Shown: positions 52,064 to 60,296 of the stretch, one piece after another
How the letters are laid out: each line of letters starts with the position of its first letter
Numbering within the stretch: position 1 is the stretch's first letter
Assembly (NCBI GenBank): GCA_017303905.1
Contig: JAFLBH010000002.1
Span: 620,001 to 684,000, forward strand
Source of the DNA: Bacteroidota bacterium
GTDB taxonomy: Bacteria > Bacteroidota > Bacteroidia > B-17B0 > Aurantibacillaceae
Reading direction: 5' to 3'
Length of the DNA stretch: 64,000 bases
Program-made: the position numbers and the translations under genes
Notes under the pieces: model-generated
Databases searched by the model: none
Seen by the model: only the letters and a program-made list of their open reading frames with translations
What the model was told of the DNA's origin: nothing

Positions 52064-53503
52064 ATGCTGCGTACATTTACCATAATCTTTTTTTTGTTTA
52101 CGAAATTAATCGCGCAAACCGGCCTCGACGATGTAATTTCATCTTGGAAGACCGACAAAGCCTTAATTAATGGCACACATTCCTTCTGCGTCATGGATGC
52201 AAAAGAAGGAACAGTTTTAAAAGAATTAAACGCTCATACATCTGTCATTCCCGCGAGCACATTAAAAGTAATAACCACCTCAGCTGCGCTGGGTATTTTA
52301 GGGAAATATTACCGCTACGAAACAAAAATATATTTCACCGGAAGTTTTGATAAAAACACAGGAATATTAAATGGTGATATCATCATTAAAGGTTCCGGCG
52401 ATCCTACCTTAAACTCCGAACATTTTAAATCAAAAAAAGACAGTAACGAAATCACCGATAAATGGGTTGAAGTTCTTATTAAAAAAGGATTGAAGGAACT
52501 GAATGGTAAAATCATTGCTGATGCTTCCTGTTTCGAACAACACATTCCGGCTAATTGGATTTGGGGCGACATTACCAATTATTTTGGAGCAGCACCATGC
52601 GGACTCTCCTTCAACGATAACTTATATGGAATAATATTCAAAAGTGGAGAAGCAGGAACCAAAGCAAGCATTAAAGAAATCAAACCCAATTACACCACCA
52701 TTCAATTAGAACACATTGCCAATGTCAAAGCTGCAGGTAAAGAAGATGAAGCTTATGTTACCGGTGACCCTTTCGGAAATAAACGCATTATCAGTGGAAC
52801 CATTCCTCCTAACAAAGCGGCGTTAGAAGTGCGCGCCACTCTCCCCGACCCTGCTCTTTTATGCGCCGAGTTTTTACAACAATCACTTAACAAAGCAGGC
52901 ATTAAAACACCGACACTTTGCGCCTACAGTAATTACGATGCGGAAAATGAAGTTTTGAAGAAAGAAAAAAATCTCATGCACACCCATTATTCTTCAGCGC
53001 TTGAAAAAATCGTTTTTTACACAAATCTCTATAGTAATAATTTGTTCTGCGAAACCCTTTTGAAAACCATTGGCAAAGGAAGCTCCTATACAGGTATTGA
53101 GAAAACAAAAGAATATTGGAAACAAAAAGGTTTGAATGTGGATGAGTTATTTATGGTAGACGGCAACGGACTTTCACGCGCAAATACGGTAACAACCCAT
53201 CTTGAAACAAGCTTACTACAAAAAATGTATTCGGACAGTATCAATTTCAAACCCTTTTACAACTCACTTCCGCAAGCCGGATTTAGCGGCAGTATGCGAC
53301 AAGTTGGTAAAGGAACATTCATAGAAAAGAACATGCGTGCCAAAACGGGTTATATTAACCGTGCCCGCGGTTATTGCGGCTATGTGAAGACCAAAGCAGG
53401 CAAAGACCTTTGTTTTTCAGTCCTCTTCAACAATTACAATTGCAGTCCAAAGGATATGAAGCTCAAAATTGAGCAGTTTTTAATTGCGTTGGCTGAGCTA
53501 TAA
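52064..53503 (+). CDS. dacB: D-alanyl-D-alanine carboxypeptidase/endopeptidase, PBP4 class
   Basis: The start is set to the ATG at 52064 (479 residues; a TTG-initiated extension from 52043 is possible). It has a signal peptide (TFTIIFFLFTKLIAQT), SxxK motif in PASTLKVITTSAALG, SxN in LYSNNLFCETLL and KTG in RAKTGYINRARGY. This class-C-type (S13) penicillin-binding protein trims D-Ala from or cleaves cross-links in peptidoglycan. The yihY-like gene begins 18 bp after its stop. Confidence 0.95.
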   Translation: MLRTFTIIFFLFTKLIAQTGLDDVISSWKTDKALINGTHSFCVMDAKEGTVLKELNAHTSVIPASTLKVITTSAALGILGKYYRYETKIYFTGSFDKNTGILNGDIIIKGSGDPTLNSEHFKSKKDSNEITDKWVEVLIKKGLKELNGKIIADASCFEQHIPANWIWGDITNYFGAAPCGLSFNDNLYGIIFKSGEAGTKASIKEIKPNYTTIQLEHIANVKAAGKEDEAYVTGDPFGNKRIISGTIPPNKAALEVRATLPDPALLCAEFLQQSLNKAGIKTPTLCAYSNYDAENEVLKKEKNLMHTHYSSALEKIVFYTNLYSNNLFCETLLKTIGKGSSYTGIEKTKEYWKQKGLNVDELFMVDGNGLSRANTVTTHLETSLLQKMYSDSINFKPFYNSLPQAGFSGSMRQVGKGTFIEKNMRAKTGYINRARGYCGYVKTKAGKDLCFSVLFNNYNCSPKDMKLKIEQFLIALAEL

Positions 53504-53515
53504 TTGCTATTTTTG
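53484..53515 (+). promoter_or_regulatory. Promoter for yihY-like gene, inside end of dacB
   Basis: TTG (53484-53486), a 21-bp spacer and TATTTTTG (53508-53515) match the consensus. The ATG at 53522 is 6 bp after it, so the mRNA is near leaderless. Confidence 0.6.
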
Positions 53516-53521
53516 TATAGC

Positions 53522-54838
53522 ATGGCAAATGTTGTCACCATTATTAAAAAAGGCTGGAGTTTTTTAACCGAAAAACTTTGGATCATCCGTTTAGATAAAT
53601 TAAGTAAGCGTCAGGGCTTTTTAGTAAAACAACTCCGTATTTTTTCCTTATCTATTCAAGGCTTTAACGAAGACAAATGTTTAATTAAAGCCACCGCGCT
53701 TACTTTCTATACATTATTTTCCATTGTACCAATTGTAGCGCTTATTTTCGCCATTGGTAAAGGCTTTGGTTTTGATCAAACACTAAAGCAGCAAATGTTG
53801 CAAGATTATAACGAGTACTCCACCATTTTAAATAATGTGTTTGTTTATGCAGATTCGCTTTTGCAAACTACCAGTGGTGGAATCATCGCGGGATTTGGAA
53901 CTGTATTGTTATTGTGGAGTATCATTTCGCTTTTAATGAATATTGAAAACAGCTTCAATGATATTTGGGAAATTCAAACAGGCAGAACCTGGTACCGTAA
54001 GATCACCGATTACTTAACAATCATGTTGGTTTCTCCAATTTTTTTAATTCTCTCCGGAAGTTTAACAGTAATGATTCAAAGCAATGCTGATACATTACTT
54101 TTTTCCGGCGCAACCGCCATCGTATTAAAGCTCGTAGCGTTTTTAATGTTAGCCGGCGTATTTACCTTTATTTACATGGTGCTTCCAAATACGCGCGTTA
54201 CATTTAAGTCAGCTTTTTCTGCAGCCTTAATTGCCACTGTTTTATTTGAACTATTAGAATGGGCTTACATTACTTTTCAGATCGGCGCTTCTAACTACAA
54301 CAAAATTTATGGAAGTTTCGCTGCTTTACCTTTATTTTTAATTTGGGTACAGTATAGTTGGTACATTGTTTTATTTGGAGCTGAAATCGCTTTCGCGAAT
54401 CAAAATGTGGACCATTATGAGTTGGAAAATGAAATTAAAAACATAAGTGTGCGCTATAAACGCGTAATGGCTTTAATTATTTGCAACAGAGTGGTGAAAA
54501 ATTTCGCAGAAGGAAATCAACCTTACACATCGATACAAATTGCAAATGACTTGGATTTACCGGTAAGATTAGCCAGAAATGTAATTAATGAATTGGTTGA
54601 AACAAAAGTTTTGGCAGAAGTAAAAACCGAGAACGATAAAGAAATCGCTTATCAACCGGCTATTTCAGATTCTAAACTCACCATAAAATTCATTATGGAT
54701 CGTTTGGATGAAAAGGGTGTTAACTCCTTACCAATAACTGACCAAAAAGAATTAGAAATAATTAACCGTTTGTTGGTTGATTTAGATAATGTAATGGATA
54801 ATCCTAAGGGAAATTTACCGGTGAAAGACATTGTGTAA
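53522..54838 (+). CDS. YihY/BrkB family inner-membrane protein
   Basis: The protein is 438 residues from the ATG at 53522 (the TTG at 53504 lies before the promoter). Six hydrophobic segments are seen in the first about 300 residues, with the family signature YTLFSIVPIVALIFAIGKGF and FNDIWEIQTGRTWYRKITDY. The C-terminal about 130 residues are soluble and look like a winged-helix domain (YTSIQIANDLDLPVRLARN). YihY proteins are of uncertain function, linked to envelope biology. It overlaps the next gene by one base. Confidence 0.88.
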   Translation: MANVVTIIKKGWSFLTEKLWIIRLDKLSKRQGFLVKQLRIFSLSIQGFNEDKCLIKATALTFYTLFSIVPIVALIFAIGKGFGFDQTLKQQMLQDYNEYSTILNNVFVYADSLLQTTSGGIIAGFGTVLLLWSIISLLMNIENSFNDIWEIQTGRTWYRKITDYLTIMLVSPIFLILSGSLTVMIQSNADTLLFSGATAIVLKLVAFLMLAGVFTFIYMVLPNTRVTFKSAFSAALIATVLFELLEWAYITFQIGASNYNKIYGSFAALPLFLIWVQYSWYIVLFGAEIAFANQNVDHYELENEIKNISVRYKRVMALIICNRVVKNFAEGNQPYTSIQIANDLDLPVRLARNVINELVETKVLAEVKTENDKEIAYQPAISDSKLTIKFIMDRLDEKGVNSLPITDQKELEIINRLLVDLDNVMDNPKGNLPVKDIV

Positions 54839-55404
54839 TGAAGTCGGTTAAAGCAATAATTATTTTATCTCTCTTAATTTTCTTCAGCGGAAAAAATCTT
54901 GCGCAAACAGATACCGTAAAAGTGGAAAAGAAAAAAACGGTTTCTACATACCGCCGTGCTCGAACCGCTTCCATCATGAGTGCTGTTTTACCCGGTGCCG
55001 GACAAGTTTACAATAAAAAGTATTGGAAAGTTCCTATCATCTATGCCGGACTCGGCGGTTTTGGTTATTTATTTTATGTCAATCAGGAAAGATTTTCTTA
55101 CTACAGCAAAAATTTAAAAGCAGAATACGACGATGATGCTTCAACTATTAATGAAACCGGTTACAGCGGAACGCAATTACAAACTTTAAAGGCAGATTAT
55201 CGCAAAACGCGTGATTTGGGACTAATTGGTTGTGCTGTATTTTATGCTTTAAATATTTTAGACGCGAACGTGGACGCGCACTTAACCACTTTTGATGTAA
55301 GCGATGATTTGAGTTTGCAAATTAAACCTTACAGCAATTTTTATTCATTCAATAACAACAGCGGTATCCAAAACGGAATCGCCATACATTTAAACTTCAA
55401 GTAA
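54838..55404 (+). CDS. DUF5683 family exported protein
   Basis: The 188-residue protein has a signal peptide (IIILSLLIFFSGKNLAQT), then ASIMSAVLPGAGQVYNKKYW and VPIIYAGLGGFGYLFYV, matching DUF5683 proteins, and two more helix-like parts. It is known only as a Bacteroidota family of uncertain envelope function. It is coupled to the yihY-like gene (TAATG) and sits 1 bp before dapB. Confidence 0.85.
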   Translation: MKSVKAIIILSLLIFFSGKNLAQTDTVKVEKKKTVSTYRRARTASIMSAVLPGAGQVYNKKYWKVPIIYAGLGGFGYLFYVNQERFSYYSKNLKAEYDDDASTINETGYSGTQLQTLKADYRKTRDLGLIGCAVFYALNILDANVDAHLTTFDVSDDLSLQIKPYSNFYSFNNNSGIQNGIAIHLNFK

Positions 55405-55405
55405 T

Positions 55406-56116
55406 ATGCGTATTGTTTTATTAGGCTATGGAAAAATGGGCAAAGAGATAGAAAAAATTGCCCTCGACAGAAAACATGAAATCGTTTTAAAAGTTGACGA
55501 AACGAATGCCAATACCATTACCAAAGAAGATTTAAAAAAGGGAGATGTTGCCATTGAATTTAGCACACCTCACACCGTAGTCAATAATATTTATAAATGT
55601 TTAGATGCACAATTACCCATCGTAGTTGGAACAACAGGGTGGTACGAGCAATTTGAAAAAATAAAAAGTGATTGCGCTACTAAAAAAAGTTCTCTGTTTT
55701 ACGCCACTAACTTTAGTATCGGAGTTAACTTATTTTTTAAAGTGAATAAATACTTAGCGGAGCTGATGAACAACTACCCTGACTATAATGTGAGCATGGA
55801 AGAAATTCATCATATCCACAAATTAGATAAACCTAGCGGAACTGCTATCACCTTAGCAGAGCAAATCATTCAGAAGATTGACCGCAAAACAGGATGGAGC
55901 ATCGACCAACAAAATCCGGATACTTTATTTATTAAAGACATCCGCGAAGGTGAGGTTCCGGGAACGCACATCATTAAATATTCCTCAGTAATTGATGATA
56001 TTGAAATCATGCATAAGGCACATAACCGCAAAGGCTTTGCCTTAGGCGCCGTACTAGCTGCCGAATTTATGCACAATAAGAAAGAAGGGATTTACACGAT
56101 GAGTGATTTGATTTAG
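55406..56116 (+). CDS. dapB: 4-hydroxy-tetrahydrodipicolinate reductase
   Basis: The 236-residue protein has the Rossmann NAD(P) motif (IVLLGYGKMGKEIEKIAL), ATNFSIGVNLFFKVN, the MEEIHHIHKLDKPSGTAITL catalytic segment with His and Lys, and SLIN-like substrate site at DIEIMHKAHNRKGFALGAVLAA. It acts in lysine/diaminopimelate synthesis. It is the last gene of a brkB-DUF5683-dapB unit. Confidence 0.96.
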   Translation: MRIVLLGYGKMGKEIEKIALDRKHEIVLKVDETNANTITKEDLKKGDVAIEFSTPHTVVNNIYKCLDAQLPIVVGTTGWYEQFEKIKSDCATKKSSLFYATNFSIGVNLFFKVNKYLAELMNNYPDYNVSMEEIHHIHKLDKPSGTAITLAEQIIQKIDRKTGWSIDQQNPDTLFIKDIREGEVPGTHIIKYSSVIDDIEIMHKAHNRKGFALGAVLAAEFMHNKKEGIYTMSDLI

Positions 56117-56127
56117 GATTCTTTTCC

Positions 56128-56154
56128 CCGCTGATGACGCGGATTTACGCAGAG
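56128..56154. repeat. Short intergenic repeat-like motif
   Basis: CCGCTGATGACGCGG (hairpin CCGC/GCGG) followed by ATTTACGCAGAG sits between dapB and the convergent methyltransferase gene. It resembles a word often scattered in intergenic DNA of several bacteria; other copies cannot be seen here. Confidence 0.4.
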
Positions 56155-56160
56155 AGCAAC

Positions 56161-56925
56161 CTAACTCTTCCTACACAAATAAATCATTTCTCCAGCCGGT
56201 AAGCGATAACGATCTACTAAATCGGCGCCGATTGTATTCACAAAATCATCCACCGTTACATTAAATCCGGCTGCAGCCAATTTATCTTTATAATCCAATC
56301 CGAATAAACGCACGTGATCTTTTTGCCAGTAATGCAATTCGCGATCAGCTTCACTGGTAATACTTTTATCTTCGTAAGTGGTTGCTCTGGTCGTATCCAA
56401 AGGAACCTGAAAAATACCCCATCCTCCCGGCTTCATGATGCGGTGTAGCTCACGCATACAACGATCCGCATCCTCTACATGTTCCAAAACATGATTACAA
56501 AAAATAACATCAAAAGTGTTATCCTGAAAAGGCGCATTGTGTAAATCGAAATGTATGTCTGCTATTGGTGAGTTATAATCACCGGTTGTATAATCCAAAT
56601 TCGGCATGGCGCGGAATAACTTATAAAAACATTGCTCCGGCGCAATATGAAGGACTTTGTGTTTAGAAGTAAAGAAATCAGTCTTTTGTTTTAGATACAA
56701 CCATAATAAGCGGTGACGCTCTAAAGACAAACTACCCGGACAAAGTACGTTTTTACGTTTGGCACGACCCGAATAACCATAAGGTAAAAATTTACGATAG
56801 GTCTTACCGCTAATAGGATCTTCGTAACGTGTTCCATAATATAACAATGGCGCTATTTTACTAAACAGCAAGCTAAATTGAATTAATATGGGGCGTGGAA
56901 TAACCCTTAATAAAAAGTGAAACAT
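56161..56925 (-). CDS. SAM-dependent methyltransferase
   Basis: The 254-residue class-I methyltransferase has VLHIAPEQCFYKLFRAMPNL, then DYTTGDYNSPIADIHFDLHN (SAM motif I region), FDVIFCNHVLEHVEDADRC (motif with D/N and H) and LHRIMKPGGWGIFQVPLD. The conserved LEHVED/PGGWG pattern is typical of Methyltransf_11 proteins. The N-terminus (residues 1-75) is conserved-looking with cysteine NVLCPGSLSLERHRLLWLYL. The substrate is unknown. Confidence 0.87.
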   Translation of the reverse strand: MFHFLLRVIPRPILIQFSLLFSKIAPLLYYGTRYEDPISGKTYRKFLPYGYSGRAKRKNVLCPGSLSLERHRLLWLYLKQKTDFFTSKHKVLHIAPEQCFYKLFRAMPNLDYTTGDYNSPIADIHFDLHNAPFQDNTFDVIFCNHVLEHVEDADRCMRELHRIMKPGGWGIFQVPLDTTRATTYEDKSITSEADRELHYWQKDHVRLFGLDYKDKLAAAGFNVTVDDFVNTIGADLVDRYRLPAGEMIYLCRKS

Positions 56926-56983
56926 ACAGGTGCAAAAATAGGGTTTATTCGGCTTAAATAACCAAAAAAACAGCCTAAATTGT

Positions 56984-56991
56984 TACATTTG
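56984..56991 (+). promoter_or_regulatory. -7 element of GT39-like gene
   Basis: TACATTTG matches TAnnTTTG and ends 7 bp before the ATG at 56999, so the transcript would be nearly leaderless. No good -33 TTG was found at the usual spacing. Confidence 0.5.
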
Positions 56992-56998
56992 CAGAGTT

Positions 56999-58678
56999 AT
57001 GAGCAAAGTACAAGCTAAAGCAAAAACAACAGTAAAAAAGCCGAGCGACACTATCAGTAAGTTGGAAAACTGGTTTACCGTAAACAGCAAGAAAACTTTT
57101 TACACCTTAAGTTCCTTATGTTTATTGTTCTCCCTCATGTTTTTTAATGCCCGCATCAGCGAGGCGCATGACGATGCTTTGTATCTTGAAGCCGGCTGGC
57201 GTTTTGTGAATGAATTCCCAAATTATTTTTACACGCAAAATGCCCCGCTCTATCCTTTGTTCCTTGCCTTACTCACTAAGTTATTCGGATTAAAACTTAT
57301 TCTCTTTAAACTTTTTTCAGTTGCCTTTAACTTCTTCGGATTTGTTTTCTTCTATAAAGCCTTTGAAAAACGTTTGCCATACGCGGTGTTTATTCCGGTT
57401 GCTGTATTCGTAGCCATCAACCATTTAATCATGTATTACGCCAGCATGACTTTTACGGAGGCGTTTTACTTTTTCTTACAAGGCTTGTTTTTCTTTTATG
57501 CAACTAAAACCGTAGAAACCGTTCAGAAAGAAAACGTAAACATGAATACCCAATGGAAACTTTGGTTAATGTTGGGCTTAAGTATGTTTTTAATGAGTAC
57601 CGCGAAAAGTGCGGCGGTAGTTGTTGTTCCTGCTATCGTTTTATATTTCTTCCTGGAGAAAAACTACAAAGCCTTAGGTTTCTCTATTGCATCATATCTT
57701 ATTTTCAAAATTGCTTACGAAGGCATTGTAAGAATTATCTGGGGTGCGCAAAATCAATTTAAAGGACAAAGCCGCATCTTAATGCAGAAAGATCCCTATG
57801 ATAAATCATTAGGTGATGAAGATGTTTCAGGATTTATTCAGCGCTTTTTTGACAACAGTGAATTATACTTATCAAAACGTTTCTTTCAAATTATCGGATG
57901 GCGTGATGAAGCATCATTGGAAGTTTATGGTCTATTAGCTTTTCTAGTGATTACAGTTACTTTACTGGGTTTGTGGATGGTGTTTAAACAAAAGAATAAA
58001 CCTTTGTTTCTGTTTGGTTTATTTACAGGCGCGCAATTAGTTCTCTCTTTTGTGATATTACAAGCCAGATGGGATCAACCACGTATTGTATTAGTGTGTA
58101 TGCCTATCATGTTATTACTCATCTTTAACTTATTCTACAATTACACCCACAAAATGAGCATGGGCAAATTAATTTACATTGCCATTACTGTTTTAATTAT
58201 TGGTTCTGTGTTTTTATCAAGCGTAAAACGTGGTATGCCAAATATTCCGATTGTACAGAAGAATTTAAAAGGCGATAAATATTTTGGTTATTCACCTGAT
58301 TGGGTAAACTATTTACGTTGCAGCGAATGGTGTGCCGACAGTTTAAAGAAAGAAGACCTGGTAGCTTGCCGTAAAGCGCCAATGAGTTTCGTGTATGGAA
58401 AGGGTAAGAAGTTCTTCCCTATTTACAGTGTCATTAAAAAAGATTCTTTAACACAGCAATCGCATCCTGACAGCGCCTTGGCTTATTTTGCGTCACAAAA
58501 TGTAACGCATATTATGGTGGCAAGCTTGCGAATTGATCCGAGCAAAAATACCGGACAAATCATTAATACGGTTCACAACATTGTACAGCCTATCATGCAA
58601 AAATATCCGGATAAGCTTAGACTTATTCATACAGAAGGTGTAGCAGAACAATGCTATTTGTTTGAGATAAAGAAGTAA
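56999..58678 (+). CDS. GT39/ArnT-like membrane glycosyltransferase
   Basis: The 559-residue protein has at least nine hydrophobic segments, a short N-terminal basic tail and a loop ISEAHDDALYLEAGWRF carrying an acidic pair at the position of the GT39 catalytic D/E motif. The C-terminal about 150 residues (from GDKYFGYSPDWVNYLRCSEW) are soluble and likely periplasmic. The family transfers sugar from lipid-linked donors to proteins or lipids. The acceptor is unknown. Confidence 0.8.
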   Translation: MSKVQAKAKTTVKKPSDTISKLENWFTVNSKKTFYTLSSLCLLFSLMFFNARISEAHDDALYLEAGWRFVNEFPNYFYTQNAPLYPLFLALLTKLFGLKLILFKLFSVAFNFFGFVFFYKAFEKRLPYAVFIPVAVFVAINHLIMYYASMTFTEAFYFFLQGLFFFYATKTVETVQKENVNMNTQWKLWLMLGLSMFLMSTAKSAAVVVVPAIVLYFFLEKNYKALGFSIASYLIFKIAYEGIVRIIWGAQNQFKGQSRILMQKDPYDKSLGDEDVSGFIQRFFDNSELYLSKRFFQIIGWRDEASLEVYGLLAFLVITVTLLGLWMVFKQKNKPLFLFGLFTGAQLVLSFVILQARWDQPRIVLVCMPIMLLLIFNLFYNYTHKMSMGKLIYIAITVLIIGSVFLSSVKRGMPNIPIVQKNLKGDKYFGYSPDWVNYLRCSEWCADSLKKEDLVACRKAPMSFVYGKGKKFFPIYSVIKKDSLTQQSHPDSALAYFASQNVTHIMVASLRIDPSKNTGQIINTVHNIVQPIMQKYPDKLRLIHTEGVAEQCYLFEIKK

Positions 58679-58696
58679 TTAATTCAATAAATCTCG

Positions 58697-58704
58697 TATT
58701 TTTG
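58697..58704 (+). promoter_or_regulatory. -7 element upstream of tRNA-Ser
   Basis: TATTTTTG lies 13 bp before the tRNA 5' end and matches TAnnTTTG. Confidence 0.55.
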
Positions 58705-58717
58705 TAGCCCTTAATCA

Positions 58718-58805
58718 GGAGACTTGTCCGAGTGGTTGAAGGAGCACGCCTGGAAAGTGTGTATACGCCAAAAGCGTATCGAGAGTTCGAATCTCTCAGT
58801 CTCCG
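58718..58805 (+). tRNA. tRNA-Ser (GGA anticodon)
   Basis: The 88-nt molecule has acceptor GGAGACT/AGTCTCC with discriminator G, D-arm start TCCGAGTGGTTGAAGGA, anticodon loop CTGGAAA with GGA, a long type-II variable arm (TATACGCCAAAAGCGTAT region) and T-loop GTTCGAAT. The long variable arm and GGA anticodon identify serine. No CCA is encoded (GCTGAA follows). Confidence 0.98.
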
Positions 58806-58823
58806 CTGAATAAATCAAATTAT

Positions 58824-58846
58824 GTCCCGCCAAAGCGGGACTTTTT
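58824..58846 (+). terminator. Terminator after tRNA-Ser
   Basis: GTCCCGC (58824-58830)/GCGGGAC (58835-58841) with loop CAAA is followed by TTTTTG, 18 bp after the tRNA. Confidence 0.9.
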
Positions 58847-58931
58847 GTTTTCCGGAAAGACCGTAAAGCTTGCTTTTAAGGTCTTGTAGGAAAATAAAAA
58901 TCAGCGTAGCGGATAATTTGATTTTGACTTC

Positions 58932-58977
58932 CGGTGAATAAGAGATCATTTTAATAATCTCTTATTCACCGCTGATA
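58932..58977 (+). repeat. 15-bp hairpin followed by a copy of the tRNA 3'-flank
   Basis: CGGTGAATAAGAGAT pairs with ATCTCTTATTCACCG (58957-58971) around a 10-nt loop. The sequence CACCGCTGATAAAT after it resembles the end of the tRNA and its flank (TCTCCGCTGAATAAAT at 58801-58815). Confidence 0.55.
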
Positions 58978-58981
58978 AATG

Positions 58982-59006
58982 AAAACCCGCTTTTAGCGGG
59001 TTTTTT
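58982..59006 (+). terminator. Second terminator in the tRNA-Ser downstream region
   Basis: AAAACCCGCT (58982-58991)/AGCGGGTTTT (58995-59004) with a T run has the same general design as the first. It lies 140 bp after it, with no gene in between. Confidence 0.8.
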
Positions 59007-59183
59007 AGTTTGAATGCGTTGCAAATTCATTTGCATTAGCATGAGAACTAAAAAACCTGATTTGCGTAGCAAATATGGTTTTCATTATGACTCTCGGTTA
59101 TGAGAGATCAACGAAGTTAATCTGATCGTGACAATAAATTATTCTTATTAAATTGCACTTATAATATTTCCTTGATTCAAAAT

Positions 59184-59708
59184 ATGTCAGAAATCAAAAT
59201 CATAAAAGCGTTAACTAATGATGTAATGCAATTACAAAAAATCGGACGTGAAACTTTTATAGAAACATTCTCAGAAGAAAATACCGAAGAGAATATGAAA
59301 AAATATTTGGAGGAAGGTTTTTCTGCAGAAAAAATGCAGACTGAACTTCAAAACATCCATTCTGAATTTTATTTCGCGGAACAAGACAAACAAATAATCG
59401 GCTATCTGAAAATAAATTTTGGTTCCTCACAAACAGAATTGAAAGACACCAATGCTTTAGAGATTGAACGCATTTATGTTCTAAAAGAATTTCATGGTAA
59501 AAAGATTGGTCAACTACTCTACCAAAAGGCACTTGATATAGCACATCAAAAAAAGATGAAGTATGTTTGGTTAGGGGTATGGGAAAAGAACCTGAGAGCC
59601 ATTAGTTTTTATAAGAAAAACGGGTTTTTTGAGTTCGATAAACATATTTTCGTTCTCGGTAACGACAAACAAACCGATATTATGATGAAACTGGAATTAA
59701 ATTATTAA
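59184..59708 (+). CDS. GNAT family N-acetyltransferase
   Basis: From the ATG at 59184 it has 174 residues (a TTG at 59172 gives four more). The acetyl-CoA fold is visible: IERIYVLKEFHGKKIGQLLY (motif A with R/Q-x-x-G-x-G/A variant GKKIGQ) and WLGVWEKNLRAISFYKKNGF (motif B). The N-terminal IIKALTNDVMQLQKIGRETF is typical of PaiA/spermidine-type acetyltransferases. The substrate (polyamine or other amine) is unknown. Confidence 0.88.
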   Translation: MSEIKIIKALTNDVMQLQKIGRETFIETFSEENTEENMKKYLEEGFSAEKMQTELQNIHSEFYFAEQDKQIIGYLKINFGSSQTELKDTNALEIERIYVLKEFHGKKIGQLLYQKALDIAHQKKMKYVWLGVWEKNLRAISFYKKNGFFEFDKHIFVLGNDKQTDIMMKLELNY

Positions 59709-59723
59709 AAGAAAAATTTCAGG

Positions 59724-60296
59724 CTATTTCTCGCCCCATCTATAGGTTTTCTGCTCAATGCCTGCCAAATCCAGAACTCTGTCGACTACCGTTGCAGCCA
59801 GCTCTTCAAAATTGGTAGGATTTGAATAAAACGATGGTGAAGCCGGACAAATAATTCCGCCTGCTTCGGTAACGGTTTTCATGTTACTGATATGAATAAG
59901 ACTTAAAGGTGTATCGCGCATTACCAAAATTAATTTTCGTCGCTCCTTTAATACAACATCTGCGGCGCGTGTGATTAAATCGTTACTGATTCCTGAAGCA
60001 ATACGCGCCATCGTTCCCATGCTGCAAGGCACTACAATCATTACCGTATATTTTGCCGAACCGGATGCGAAAGGCGCGTTAAAATCATTCTTTGAATAAA
60101 AAGTAAATGGATACTTGTCAAAATCATTTTGCTTTAACTCATGTTTCCAAACTTCCTTCGCGTTATCACTCATTACCACGCCAACAGCTTCTAATTGCTC
60201 TTTGTGTTTAGCTAATTTATCTAACAACACTTTGGCATAAATACTACCGCTAGCGCCGGTAATGGCGACTACTATTTTAATTTTGGGCTGACTCAC
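59724..60296 (-). CDS. ubiX: Flavin prenyltransferase UbiX
   Basis: The 190-residue protein has KIVVAITGASGSIYAKVLL (FMN loop), MIVVPCSMGTMARIASGISN, and RDTPLSLIHISNMKTVTEAG with the catalytic region. It makes prenylated FMN, the cofactor for UbiD-type decarboxylases, in quinone or aromatic metabolism. No ubiD gene is in the window. Its start overlaps the end of the upstream gene by 20 bp. Confidence 0.95.
   Translation of the reverse strand: MSQPKIKIVVAITGASGSIYAKVLLDKLAKHKEQLEAVGVVMSDNAKEVWKHELKQNDFDKYPFTFYSKNDFNAPFASGSAKYTVMIVVPCSMGTMARIASGISNDLITRAADVVLKERRKLILVMRDTPLSLIHISNMKTVTEAGGIICPASPSFYSNPTNFEELAATVVDRVLDLAGIEQKTYRWGEK

Larger units (their letters stand above)
58813..59183. other. 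Nested inverted repeats between tRNA-Ser and GNAT gene
   Basis: No protein gene was seen in this 371-bp part. Elements in order are: AATCAAATTAT/ATAATTTGATT (58813-58823/58913-58923) enclosing the tRNA terminator and AAGACC/GGTCTT (58857-58862/58880-58885, with inner TAAAGC/GCTTTTA); a 15-bp perfect stem (58932-58946/58957-58971); a second terminator (58982-59004); and ATTTGC-GTA-GCAAAT near 59060. The arrangement is like an interspersed repeat or structured RNA. Confidence 0.6.
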
